From assembly GCF_002245355.1 (NCBI RefSeq), contig NZ_NOWF01000006.1, positions 124,001 through 188,000 on the forward strand: a stretch of 64,000 nt of DNA. Direction: 5' to 3'. Origin of the DNA: Paludifilum halophilum. Lineage in GTDB: Bacteria > Bacillota > Bacilli > Thermoactinomycetales > DSM-45169. How positions within the stretch are numbered: the stretch's first letter is position 1; every line of letters starts with the position of its first letter. Shown here piece after piece: positions 18,486 to 27,606 of this stretch. A program made the position numbers and the translations under genes. The notes under the pieces are model-generated. The model worked only from the letters and a program-made list of their open reading frames with translations. It had not been told where the DNA came from and made no database searches.

Positions 18486-20720
18486 TCACGTAAATAAATC
18501 CTGCTTTTCGAGTTGAAACGAAATTCCCTTCCCTTGACATGTTTCTGGATTGAACTCATAATGGGCATCCAGTACCCAGACGTCGCTTAACGGATCACGA
18601 GGATTGTCCACGACCCGGCGCAAGAGCCTTTTTTGCAACGGTTCACCCGCCGCATCTTTTCCGTAAAACATCGATTGGGGCAAGCTGATCGTTTGGCGTT
18701 GGATGGCTTTTCTGAATGCTCTTTTTTCCGACCGTGGCGCTGTTCGGTATACTTCAACCTCGTCTGTCCATTCATCGAACAAATTCCCGGGAATTACCGT
18801 GATGTTTTGGATTTTGCGCAGCTTTTGTTGCGCTTCTTTTTCCGTCATCTTAAAGGGGTCCAAACTATCGAAAAAATCCATAGCCTCTTCGAATTGCTCC
18901 AGAAAATCCGTGCCTGACAAATAATCCGGGTGATAAAGTTTGCGCACCAACTCCACTTTGGATGGCTCGTCCAGAATTGCCCCGTCATATTCATCGAGCA
19001 GTGCCAACCCTTTCTCGACCAAGGAACGATCGTATACATTGTTGCGACCGATACCGGAAATCCGGTTCAGATCAGTATAAACAAAGACATTGGGTTGTTG
19101 GTGATCCAACTTCCGTTTGCGATAACAGCGGCCCAACCGTTGGAAGAAGCTGTCCAACACGGAAAGCTCGGTATGCAGTTCATCGAAATCGATATCGATA
19201 CTCGCTTCCACCAGTTGCGTGGTAATCCAGACGCCGGGATGTTTTTCTTGCTCGTTAAAATGCCGGATCTCTCCCTCCAATAACTGACGGTCTTCCCGAG
19301 TAAACTGGGAGTGAAGCAGGTAAACCTCATCACCGGCGATCTCGTGCAACCTCTCATACAATTGAACCGCCCGGCGCACCGTGTTGACAATGATCAACAC
19401 CTGTTTATCTCTTCCTCTCTCAGCCACCTCATCCAGATGATCCTCCACGACGCTCTCCCGCAATTGAATGCGATGACGGGTCAAATCCGGGTCGACGAAC
19501 TCCCCTTGCGCCACGCGATCCATGTCGATCCCATCCAAAGCCCGCAATTCTTCCAGATACAAAGTCGGCATCGTAGCCGTCATCACCATAAACCGACCGC
19601 CCACCCGGCGGATCATCTCCAACGATTTGACAAGCATGGCCGCGATATCCGGATCATAGACCTGGATTTCATCGATAATCACTTTGGCCCCGGCCATCGT
19701 AGCCAATTCTTTTTCAAAGCCGCGGTAATAAAACGGAAACTTCAGGATTTGATCAATGGTGGTCAGCAATAACTTGTTGGACAGCTGCCGGGATTGGTCG
19801 TACAGTTTCTCCCAATGCTCCCCGCCGTTCTCATCCAAGTAATCTTGAGCGGTGGAGTGAAGCAACCCGGCCGCCGAATAAGCCATCCCTTCGTCTTCGG
19901 TGATCCGGCTGTAAATGGCATTGATGCTCACCCTGAGCGGTAAAGTGAAAAAGGTCTTGTCCTCCCCGGCCCACAACAGAGCCGCTTCCGTTTTGCCCAT
20001 CCCGGTTTGGGCGATGGCGATCACGTTTCGATCCCGGTTCGCTTCCGCGAACCTCTGCAACTCATTTTTTTGAAAGCCCCGACCGTCCATAAACCGGTCC
20101 GTATAGATCCCAACCGGTTCATCCACCCCGGCTTCGACCGGTACGTGAGCGGAAGCCGCATGATCGAGACGGTGTAATAACCCTTTCAACATGATATAGC
20201 GGAAAAACTCCGGGTCAGACGGGGTGTATCGCTTCTGTAAATAATCGACGAACTCCACCGATAACCGCTCCGTCACCGGCAACTCCATGTGTCGGGTGAT
20301 CGCTTCCCGTTTCGGCAGCAAATCCGTTTCCAGCGCTTCCTGAATGAACGCCTTGACAGGCTCCTGTTTCCGTTCATGATGATAACCGACGGCGTGGATG
20401 AACAAGCGTTTCTCATTTTCCGTCAGATCATAACGGTGGAAGGGAACGAGTCCGACAGACAGATAATTATGTGGTATGGTGCGGTCATGGGCAACGAACA
20501 GCTTCTCTTCTCCGCGTTGTTGACGGATACGGTTCTGAAACACACCATCCGCCTTACCCACATCATGGTAGCGCACAATCATCTCCAGCAGTTCCCAATC
20601 CCGTTCCGACAGCACCGCCAGCCGGTCACCATAGGCTTTACGCAATCGTTTATACTCCGTCAGTAACTGTTCCGTATGCTCCCGAATCGTTTCCACCGGC
20701 TCGGATTTGGCATACACCAT
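18486..20720 (-). CDS. cas3: CRISPR helicase-nuclease Cas3 (HD + helicase)
   Basis: A 744-residue Cas3 with an N-terminal HD nuclease (IVRYHDVGKADGVF, HNYLSVG, AVGYHHERK) and a superfamily 2 helicase: Walker A IAQTGMGKTEAALLW, DEAH-box variant VIIDEIQVYD, motif III MTATMPTLYL and motif VI FQRLGRCYRK. It is recruited by Cascade and degrades the target strand. The ATG at 20720 follows AAGGGGGAACCG; a TTG nine codons earlier is less likely. It is separated from cas5 by a hairpin with a short T run, which may lower its expression relative to Cascade. Confidence 0.95.
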   Translation of the reverse strand: MVYAKSEPVETIREHTEQLLTEYKRLRKAYGDRLAVLSERDWELLEMIVRYHDVGKADGVFQNRIRQQRGEEKLFVAHDRTIPHNYLSVGLVPFHRYDLTENEKRLFIHAVGYHHERKQEPVKAFIQEALETDLLPKREAITRHMELPVTERLSVEFVDYLQKRYTPSDPEFFRYIMLKGLLHRLDHAASAHVPVEAGVDEPVGIYTDRFMDGRGFQKNELQRFAEANRDRNVIAIAQTGMGKTEAALLWAGEDKTFFTLPLRVSINAIYSRITEDEGMAYSAAGLLHSTAQDYLDENGGEHWEKLYDQSRQLSNKLLLTTIDQILKFPFYYRGFEKELATMAGAKVIIDEIQVYDPDIAAMLVKSLEMIRRVGGRFMVMTATMPTLYLEELRALDGIDMDRVAQGEFVDPDLTRHRIQLRESVVEDHLDEVAERGRDKQVLIIVNTVRRAVQLYERLHEIAGDEVYLLHSQFTREDRQLLEGEIRHFNEQEKHPGVWITTQLVEASIDIDFDELHTELSVLDSFFQRLGRCYRKRKLDHQQPNVFVYTDLNRISGIGRNNVYDRSLVEKGLALLDEYDGAILDEPSKVELVRKLYHPDYLSGTDFLEQFEEAMDFFDSLDPFKMTEKEAQQKLRKIQNITVIPGNLFDEWTDEVEVYRTAPRSEKRAFRKAIQRQTISLPQSMFYGKDAAGEPLQKRLLRRVVDNPRDPLSDVWVLDAHYEFNPETCQGKGISFQLEKQDLFT

Positions 20721-20743
20721 CGGTTCCCCCTTGTATCCGTATT

Positions 20744-20780
20744 TCAAGAAAAGAGGGCCCTCTGCAGGAACCCTCTCGGA
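20744..20780 (-). terminator. intra-operon hairpin between cas5 and cas3
   Basis: On the minus strand AGAGGG and CCCTCT form a stem with a 13-base loop, followed by TTTTCTT. It resembles a weak terminator lying between the Cascade genes and cas3, and could partially reduce read-through. No test of its strength is possible here. Confidence 0.4.
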
Positions 20781-20806
20781 TGTCTTAACATTGTTCGCAA
20801 GTCTCT

Positions 20807-21514
20807 TTATTGCTCTAACTGATCGTGAAAAACGACCGGATCGCCTTTATCATCGACCAACCCTTGGCCGGGCATCAATGACAGACCGGCCAGCACATAG
20901 CCGACAGAAATTTTTTGCCAGCGGCGAACCCCGTTGTGGATATCGTACTTCCAGTTCAACTGGTAGGGTATGTGACGTTTGTGCATCACCGAACGGCGGG
21001 GAACATATGCGTTCATGGGCAGTGTTTTTTCGTCTTCCAGTTCCCCCACCTCGGTCAAGCGGCATTCATCGACACGGGCCAAATCTTCCCACCGTCCGAG
21101 GCTGAAATGCTCTTCCGCTCGTTCGATCCGCTCTTGTAGCTCCCGAAGTATATTCTCCTCCGCCTCGATATGCAATAACAGCTCCACCCCATACAACAGG
21201 TGTGTGTAAAGAGGCATTTTATTTATTTTTTGATAATTATAGGATTCGATTCCCAGGCCGTTCAGTACGAGAGGAAACTCTGCCACATCGCGCTTTTTGA
21301 ACAAATAGTGAGTTTGATAATCCACCAACTTCGTCTCATAACGACCCTGGACACTGACGCGCATCGGGATGAACCGATCTGCATCGAGAAGGGCATGAGC
21401 CCAGCCTTTAACCGTGGAGTAAGGGGGGAGCGGATATGTCTCCCCCACTTTAAAGGCCAACGGTTTTTTGTAACAGGCCGTCTCCTGAAACAGTTTCAAC
21501 CGTAAAGTTTTCAT
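20807..21514 (-). CDS. cas5: Cascade subunit Cas5b
   Basis: A 235-residue Cas5 (RAMP fold) that caps the 5' handle end of the crRNA in Cascade. The N-terminal KTLRLKLFQETACYKKPLA and the PLPPYSTVKGWAHALL segment match type I-B Cas5, and a late glycine-rich VGYVLAGLSLMPGQGL is present. Its ATG overlaps the cas7 stop by four bases, so it is translationally coupled. Confidence 0.9.
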   Translation of the reverse strand: MKTLRLKLFQETACYKKPLAFKVGETYPLPPYSTVKGWAHALLDADRFIPMRVSVQGRYETKLVDYQTHYLFKKRDVAEFPLVLNGLGIESYNYQKINKMPLYTHLLYGVELLLHIEAEENILRELQERIERAEEHFSLGRWEDLARVDECRLTEVGELEDEKTLPMNAYVPRRSVMHKRHIPYQLNWKYDIHNGVRRWQKISVGYVLAGLSLMPGQGLVDDKGDPVVFHDQLEQ

Positions 21515-22410
21515 AAAGACACTCCGTAATATGCGGACACCTCTTCACTGAGCCGATGGAAGAAGGATTCGACCGAATCCACCCGTTCCCCGAAGGCCTC
21601 CCGGAAGGCCGTTTCGTTATCGAATATACCGGGGATAAAACCGATCCGTGTCTCTTCACCGACGGAACGACCGGCAAAAGTTTGTTCCATCACCGCCTGA
21701 ATCGGCTTCAAGTCCAAGGTCCAACCTTTCGCCGCTTGATCCAGCTGGACTTTGCCGAGAAAAAACGGGTTGGCCACCTCATACACACCGCCGACCACAA
21801 AGAGGGGGGCTAAATTTTCCTGCCTACCGCGGATTTCGCGGTTTAAAATCTTCATAATATCCAACAGTTGTTGCACACGGGCGGCTTTGATCTCCGGATC
21901 CAACTCAATCTCTCCGTTGGCATCGACACCGACACGATCCAGATCCAAGGTTAGCGTATAGGTATACAAGCTTTCATGTTGTTCAATGTTGGCTAAGTTG
22001 GGAGTCTCCCCGATGCGCTCCGCCAGTCCCATGTTATTCAGAAACTCCATGTCGCTGCGGTACGGCTCCAGAGAGATGGCATGGCTGAGCCGAGCCACGG
22101 CGGGACGCTTTTGCGATTGCTTGGCCGTCTTCAAATAGCCGAACAAATCCATTTCCACTGAATCTTTGATGGTGACATCTTTTTTGAATTGGATAACACC
22201 ACTCGCTTTGTCCACCGTATTCAGATTCCACTCGTACAGCTGGTTGCCCAGCCGAACAATGTCATAACGCAGGCTTTGCCGGGACGCAAAAGTGTACACC
22301 TCTCCGTTGGCCCGGTGAAACTTTTTCAACTCCGATATGTTGGCGATCCCTTCCCCGTAGTTCAACGAATTGGCTTGAAACACACCCGTAAATGAGAGCG
22401 CCTTACTCAC
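21511..22410 (-). CDS. cas7: Cascade backbone subunit Cas7 (Cst2/DevR type)
   Basis: A 299-residue Cas7, the backbone protein that polymerises along the crRNA. ALSFTGVFQANSLNYGEG, FASRQSLRYDI and MDLFGYLK are features of the Cst2/DevR branch used in Tneap-type I-B systems. The start is a GTG preceded by GGAGTG, overlapping the cas8 3' end by eight bases. Confidence 0.92.
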   Translation of the reverse strand: MSKALSFTGVFQANSLNYGEGIANISELKKFHRANGEVYTFASRQSLRYDIVRLGNQLYEWNLNTVDKASGVIQFKKDVTIKDSVEMDLFGYLKTAKQSQKRPAVARLSHAISLEPYRSDMEFLNNMGLAERIGETPNLANIEQHESLYTYTLTLDLDRVGVDANGEIELDPEIKAARVQQLLDIMKILNREIRGRQENLAPLFVVGGVYEVANPFFLGKVQLDQAAKGWTLDLKPIQAVMEQTFAGRSVGEETRIGFIPGIFDNETAFREAFGERVDSVESFFHRLSEEVSAYYGVSL

Positions 22411-24277
22411 TGGCGGTCACTCCTTCTTCGTTTTGTTCTTTGGATGCTTCATACTTCTCAGATAATAACCCGGCGACAAAAGCGTTGGCCACTGTGTGAA
22501 AATCCAGCTCCCGCTCATGCAACGCGTCCAGAAAAAACGTCGGCACCGGCTTGTCCGCCGACATATAAAGACGCATCAGCGTATCCATGAAACTTTTGCG
22601 GTTGTTGGCATTGGCGGCATTCAACAACCGGTAAGCGATGCCGCTGATTTTTTTGGCGCCGCTGGCCGTATACTGGTCTTCCGGCGCTCCTTCCCGCGGC
22701 CCCCGTTGATTGAACAGCTCCCGGATGTCCGCACCGCTTCGGTACACCCGATACACGGCACGCACCCGTCTCTCTTTGGCATCCATTGCAGAGCCCCCTT
22801 CTCGCAAATGTTCTGCATATCGGCGCAGGCGATAACGTTCTCTCACCGCAACGTAGGCACTCCACCCGCCGTAACCACCTTCCACACTTTGGCGCAATAA
22901 GCGGGTAATGACGTGACGGGGATCCTCGCCTCTCAAGACATAGCGGATAAACCGTTCCCGATATTCCCACGGGCGGATATGCTCCAACTCCCGGGCATGG
23001 CTGTTTAAATAATGAGCCAAATACGGCGGCAAATGATAATAATCCAACAGTGTTTTTTTGGAATCGTAATCCGCAGAAAACTCGATGAACAACAGGTGAT
23101 CTGCCACATAGCCCGCTTCCCGTTCCACATTTTCGATCATCTGGCTGACAATGCGGTCAAAGGGCTCATCACGACGTTTGGCGATCCGGAAATGATTATT
23201 TTTCCTGATGATATCTGGAATCGGGGTATCCGATTGGACAAAGCCCATATATCTGCGAAACTCTCCTTGTTTTCCGAAGCCGTCTTTTCGGGTATAAACG
23301 GCAGCCCCCGCCGGCGCGCAAAACAGGATCAGTTTTGCCAACGCGGAAATGGGGACAGTTTCGTCTTTAGCCAAATTCCAATTGAAGTTTATATTTTTTG
23401 CCCGCGAAATGCCGAGTGGAGAAAACACCATTTCTTCATAGTTCGTCGTTGCCATCTGTCCATTGATCAAGGTACATTGTGACACCTGCTCATCAAAATA
23501 AGTCCGCATATCAGCCCAATCTTTTTTCTTCACAGCCTTTTTGATCGCCTTAAATGGACCGTAGTCTCGATGTTCGTCCAAAAAAGTCAACACTTCATCC
23601 ACTGCTGCGGCCTCTTGAACCGTTGTCCGCAATTCAGCTTCCCAAACCACCGGCAGAATATAATCCTGATAAAACTTTTCAATGTGCTCCTCATAACTGA
23701 GGCGATTGGCCGACACCTGTAAAAAGGAAGGTTGTCCGAAAAACGATTTCATAATCGTCGATTTTAAATAATTAACCGTCAATTTTCGTTCAACCGTCGG
23801 TTCATAAAGCACCCGGATGAAACGGTCCGTGAACTGTTGCAGCTCCTTCAGCTGCTCCATCTTCTTGATCCCTTTCAAGCCTTCCTGAATACTATTAACC
23901 GCTTCCCCCCATTCGGTATCTCCGTAATATTTGAGAACTTTATCCGTGTTGGTTTTGATCGTATCCCGAACATATTTCAACCCCGCACGAAAAGCGTCCT
24001 TCGTAAGATCAGACTTGGATAGCCCCTCCATCACTTGATTCAATTTTTCATCCTCCCGCTTGGCCAAACTGTATTGATCAACCATGTATTCAAAGTAGGC
24101 CCGGGGAAACGAGGACAGCGCATCGGGATCCAGGACGAGGGCATCATGTTCCACCTTGATCCGTCGCGCTTCATGGCGGCTGATGATCCGGTTCTTTCTG
24201 CCGAACTCGACAATGTTGGATACCCCCACAATTCCCATCGTCATGGTCCAGTCTGTCGGTTCGATCCGTACCTTCAT
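22403..24277 (-). CDS. cas8b: Cascade large subunit Cas8b (Cst1-like)
   Basis: A 624-residue protein in the large-subunit position between cas6 and cas7. The sequence (MTMGIVGVSNIVEFG at the start, PLGISRAKNINFNWNL in the middle) fits Cas8b1/Cst1, which recognises the PAM in type I-B Cascade. I see no CxxC pairs, although Cst1 relatives often carry a CxxC-CxxC zinc finger, so this one may have lost it. The start has AAGGAGGTGAGC. Assignment rests on position and general similarity rather than a decisive motif. Confidence 0.8.
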   Translation of the reverse strand: MKVRIEPTDWTMTMGIVGVSNIVEFGRKNRIISRHEARRIKVEHDALVLDPDALSSFPRAYFEYMVDQYSLAKREDEKLNQVMEGLSKSDLTKDAFRAGLKYVRDTIKTNTDKVLKYYGDTEWGEAVNSIQEGLKGIKKMEQLKELQQFTDRFIRVLYEPTVERKLTVNYLKSTIMKSFFGQPSFLQVSANRLSYEEHIEKFYQDYILPVVWEAELRTTVQEAAAVDEVLTFLDEHRDYGPFKAIKKAVKKKDWADMRTYFDEQVSQCTLINGQMATTNYEEMVFSPLGISRAKNINFNWNLAKDETVPISALAKLILFCAPAGAAVYTRKDGFGKQGEFRRYMGFVQSDTPIPDIIRKNNHFRIAKRRDEPFDRIVSQMIENVEREAGYVADHLLFIEFSADYDSKKTLLDYYHLPPYLAHYLNSHARELEHIRPWEYRERFIRYVLRGEDPRHVITRLLRQSVEGGYGGWSAYVAVRERYRLRRYAEHLREGGSAMDAKERRVRAVYRVYRSGADIRELFNQRGPREGAPEDQYTASGAKKISGIAYRLLNAANANNRKSFMDTLMRLYMSADKPVPTFFLDALHERELDFHTVANAFVAGLLSEKYEASKEQNEEGVTASE

Positions 24278-24302
24278 AAGCTCACCTCCTTATCGTTGGT
24301 AA

Positions 24303-25058
24303 TCATAAACCCGCCTGCACCTTTTCGGGAATCTCCTGCACTTGCTGAAGAACGTCAACACAGCCCAGGCCGAAGCCGCGGCGCCATCCCAGTCCGAGCT
24401 GGTACAACAGGTGTAGGTCTTGCGGATTTCCTCCCAAAGCCAACGTGCCTTGGTACGTGGTGTAGTAGAGATAACCGGCCTGTCGTTCTCTGAACCGACG
24501 GTTGGACTCCTTCAACACCCGCCTTTTCATATGCAACGGCTGCACGCGAAGATCTTCCTGCAAGCCGTAGCCGCGGTAATTGGACAAGGTCAGGTCCGCC
24601 ATATAAGCCAGTTCCCTTTCATATCCATCGTCTTCCGGTGCCAGCGGATGACCCGCTGCATTCTCGACGAGGATCGGAGAGCGCGTCTTGAAAAGGACAG
24701 CCGGTGTTTGCACCGTCTGCTCCGGAATCATGTCCAAGCGTGCCTTATTCAATGAATAAGAGCGATAACGCACCTCCCGGATCTCGTGTAAACCGTTGTA
24801 CAAATGAAGTAAAAATTCATGGTCGGGGGAACTGAATGTGACATGAAGCTGTTCAAGGGCGATTTCCTCCCCCATGAAAGTAAAATTTTTCAGAAACGGG
24901 GAGAAAGTAAACGGCTTCATTTTCGGCGGATCCGTTTCATACCAGTACCGGTAATAAGCAGGATCCGAACGTTTCAGGCTCTCTTTGACGATCGAAACGA
25001 TCCCCATGCGATAGTCCACCGGCAATTTTTCGACTTGAAAGGCACAAAAGAGACGCAC
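24303..25058 (-). CDS. cas6: crRNA endoribonuclease Cas6
   Basis: A 251-residue Cas6 that cuts the repeat RNA to leave an 8-base 5' handle. The C-terminal glycine-rich loop YQLGLGWRRGFGLGCVDV is the family hallmark, and the N-terminus starts with the usual RAMP strand (MRLFCAFQVEKLP). The GTG at 25058 is preferred because AAGGAGG is correctly spaced; an earlier GTG at 25067 overlaps that site. It is the first gene of the cas operon proper, 25 bases before cas8. Confidence 0.9.
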   Translation of the reverse strand: MRLFCAFQVEKLPVDYRMGIVSIVKESLKRSDPAYYRYWYETDPPKMKPFTFSPFLKNFTFMGEEIALEQLHVTFSSPDHEFLLHLYNGLHEIREVRYRSYSLNKARLDMIPEQTVQTPAVLFKTRSPILVENAAGHPLAPEDDGYERELAYMADLTLSNYRGYGLQEDLRVQPLHMKRRVLKESNRRFRERQAGYLYYTTYQGTLALGGNPQDLHLLYQLGLGWRRGFGLGCVDVLQQVQEIPEKVQAGL

Positions 25059-25098
25059 GATGTTCACCTCCTTGACAGAGTGTCCAACTCCATCATAT

Positions 25099-25185
25099 CA
25101 GGATCCCTAACAGGAGTTGTCAGGGATCCTGTGTTTGGGGAGATTTTTTTAGGGGAGATCTCCCTCCAAACCCATCATATCAAGC
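25099..25185. other. two strong hairpins upstream of cas6
   Basis: CAGGATCCCT (25099-25108) pairs perfectly with AGGGATCCTG (25122-25131). A second imperfect stem follows (TTTGGGGAGAT against ATCTCCCTCCAAA, about 25134-25171). On the minus strand neither is followed by a T run, so they look like leader structure or operator rather than a simple terminator between the Argonaute gene and cas6. Confidence 0.5.
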
Positions 25186-25343
25186 ATCTCTTCCCGGGAC
25201 ATTTCCAAAACCGGAAGTTACGTTTCCTTCATTGTCAAGTACCACGGCAAATCCCCCCCAGACTGATTTCTCTCACCATAGGCTTGTTTTTTAAAAACTA
25301 TTGATTGTCGTGGAATATTGTTGTCTGAAATGACGACCCACAT
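25149..25343 (-). pseudogene. decayed small ORF between pAgo and cas6
   Basis: Starting at an ATG at 25343 the frame reads MWVVISDNNIPRQSIVFKKQ, then a TAA after 41 codons, then LPVLEMSREEMLDMMGLEGD to a second stop. In another frame the middle reads GFAVVLDNEGNVT, and joining the pieces gives a plausible continuous protein tail. The first shift coincides with a run of seven G. I do not recognise the family. It looks like a recently broken gene of about 65-70 codons, or a sequencing slip. Confidence 0.4.
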
Positions 25344-25464
25344 AGGCTTTTCTTTTTAATACAATTGCCTAGCCTGATCATGTGAACGCTCATTGATTCC
25401 TCCTTCCCATGCTCCTAATGCTCGAAAAACGTTACGATCACTAAATGGAGGCTGATATATCCGC

Positions 25465-27606
25465 TCACAAAAACAAAAGCGCTTTTCCATCTCCATAAGA
25501 GGGGAGCATTCCCCGGTTGAAACGGGTAGAGCTCTTGTCCGCATAATGAGTTGTTACCGGCAAACGAGTTTTATTCAATGCTCCGATATGCATGTAGGAT
25601 AAATGAAAAATATCCAACACGACCTGTTGCATGGGAAGGTTGCCCGACATGCGCTCGATCTTCAATGGCTTCGCCATTCCCATCCTTTCATGAGGGTTCG
25701 TGGAGCAAAGATAAGCTAAATCCTTTTTAATATACGCCGCACCCAATACGGTTTCCCAACGATTATTCTCACTGAATCGGGCTATACGGGTCTGCGAATC
25801 CTTGATCACCGATATATAGTCAAACTTTACTCCTTCGTCTCCCATGATGTTTCGAACATGATTCAACTCTTCTTCATAACACTTTCCATCCCGGTGAAAG
25901 GTTATATGTTCAGGCCGTTCCCCGAATGTTTCTTCATATTGATGGATCGCTTCCAGGGTCAAATCGAGATAAGTTCCCTCGCCAATCTTCTCCCCTTTTT
26001 CTATCGTTCTGAGTGGCTTGGAGTCCAACATACGCCCATCCTTCCCTACCACCTGCACGATGCCTGTAGCATGTTTTCCGTCATCATGGCTTACATCCAA
26101 CCCGATAAAACAGTCCGAATGAAGGGATTGAGCCAACACCCAAGGCTGAATGACCCCGCTTTTTCCATAGATGCCTAACAATAAATTAAAAAAAGCATAC
26201 TCTTTTCCTTTTCGGTTGATTTCCACCGTATTTAAGGTAACCACCTGAGTAGCAATCGCCTTTTTCCCCGTAAGTTCCTGCTTGATTGCTTCGTAGCAGC
26301 GGTCCGCTCGCTCTTCATTGGTAATAATAACCGTTAAGCAATGTAAATCGGAGGATATTCTTTTCAAACTCTTACGCAATTCAGTCGGATCCTGAAAAAT
26401 CACCCGGCGGAGTTGTGAAGTAGTGTTTATCCGATGAATATCCACACCAGTCCAAAAGGACTGGTTCTCCAACTCGTTCATAAATCGGACCACCTGATGT
26501 TCATTAGGTTTTCCCTGCAGGATTTCTCGGATAATCTCCCCATCGACTAAATAAGTAACGTCCAATTTATCCGTTTCGTTTTTAAATACACCTCCATTTT
26601 TTAGCCCCTTAAAGGTAGATTTACTCGTGTGGTTTTGACCGAATCGGAGGACGGGAGAGGAAAAGGTGGTCAATTCAAACCCGTGTACAGCCGCCAGCAA
26701 TCCGTTCCGCTCATACTTCAAACGGGGATAAGCCTGTAAAATCTCCTCTACCGACTGGATCATCCGCTCCGTCTTATCGTGAGCCGACATTTTGACATGT
26801 CGTGAGATCGGTCGGATGGCTGGCTGCGGCAATTGCTCAAAAGAGGTTTCCAATGTCAGTAAATCAGGAATAAAAGGTAGTTCTTCCCCGTTGGAGGCCG
26901 CTACCATCACCGCCGTCGATTCCGGGGATACCTTTTCCACCAAGAACCCCTGATTACGGTTGATGTAGTAATCAATCAAGGAACGCCTAATCTCTTGAAA
27001 CGGCTGCCCTACCAACCGCTCATCTACACGAATAAACCGGTATCGAGTATGCCGGTAACGATCCACCACTGTTACACCTTCCCGTACCATAGAAGATCCA
27101 CTGCGGATCAACTCCCCGAGATGCTTCCGATGAAGAAATCGATGGGTCAGATGAAACCCGATCAAGATTGATCCGGTTTTATCGACCTCTGTCCGTAAGC
27201 AAAAAGTAGGATGGACACGGATTCCGCTATGTTCAAAGCCGGGCTTTGCCATGGTGAACTGACCATTGCGAATCCGGTATTTCCTTTTCGGCTGAGCCGC
27301 CTCGATGTTCCGCATCAGCACTTGCTCCAATACGGCTCGCTCATGGGCGTCCTCCTTCCGGATCGGTCGAACCTCAACATTTGAATAGGCGTGTTCACCC
27401 CACTCCCGAATCGGTTCAAAGGAGGCGATGACTTGCCCTCGAAAATCCATCGGCTGCCAACCATTCAATCGCCGGAGATCCGACAGGACCGAATAGTTTT
27501 CCGCATATTTGTTATCCCAATCGCGAACCGGCATCCAATAGAGATGAAGAGGAAAGTCCTCTGTTGTCGACTTCATTCGCCAATTGGTCAAAATGGAACG
27601 CTTCAT
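25465..27606 (-). CDS. prokaryotic Argonaute (long, catalytic type)
   Basis: A 713-residue protein with Argonaute architecture: N and PAZ-like regions (about 1-300), MID (about 420-490) and PIWI (about 495-713). The PIWI tetrad looks complete: D504 in FIGLDVSHD, E539 in KGEKIGEG, D573 in TFHRDG and D690 in TTHYADK. The MID pocket shows Y438 and K442 (CYEAIK), Q454 (TQVV) and K482 (YGKSG), the combination that binds a 5'-phosphorylated guide. The chain ends in hydrophobic ALLFL, as long pAgos do. It should use small nucleic acid guides to cut DNA or RNA. It lies upstream of and in line with the type I-B cas genes, so the two systems may be functionally linked. The ATG at 27606 follows GGGGGAATTCC. 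Confidence 0.93.
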   Translation of the reverse strand: MKRSILTNWRMKSTTEDFPLHLYWMPVRDWDNKYAENYSVLSDLRRLNGWQPMDFRGQVIASFEPIREWGEHAYSNVEVRPIRKEDAHERAVLEQVLMRNIEAAQPKRKYRIRNGQFTMAKPGFEHSGIRVHPTFCLRTEVDKTGSILIGFHLTHRFLHRKHLGELIRSGSSMVREGVTVVDRYRHTRYRFIRVDERLVGQPFQEIRRSLIDYYINRNQGFLVEKVSPESTAVMVAASNGEELPFIPDLLTLETSFEQLPQPAIRPISRHVKMSAHDKTERMIQSVEEILQAYPRLKYERNGLLAAVHGFELTTFSSPVLRFGQNHTSKSTFKGLKNGGVFKNETDKLDVTYLVDGEIIREILQGKPNEHQVVRFMNELENQSFWTGVDIHRINTTSQLRRVIFQDPTELRKSLKRISSDLHCLTVIITNEERADRCYEAIKQELTGKKAIATQVVTLNTVEINRKGKEYAFFNLLLGIYGKSGVIQPWVLAQSLHSDCFIGLDVSHDDGKHATGIVQVVGKDGRMLDSKPLRTIEKGEKIGEGTYLDLTLEAIHQYEETFGERPEHITFHRDGKCYEEELNHVRNIMGDEGVKFDYISVIKDSQTRIARFSENNRWETVLGAAYIKKDLAYLCSTNPHERMGMAKPLKIERMSGNLPMQQVVLDIFHLSYMHIGALNKTRLPVTTHYADKSSTRFNRGMLPSYGDGKALLFL

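Noticed and set aside
23012-23482. Plus-strand frame of 156 codons inside cas8
   Set aside because: Antisense shadow of cas8; no ribosome site and no protein-like features.
25149-25343. Third recoded stop gene between pAgo and cas6
   Set aside because: The internal stop is TAA, which is not recoded to selenocysteine, and a second frameshift seems needed; decay is simpler.
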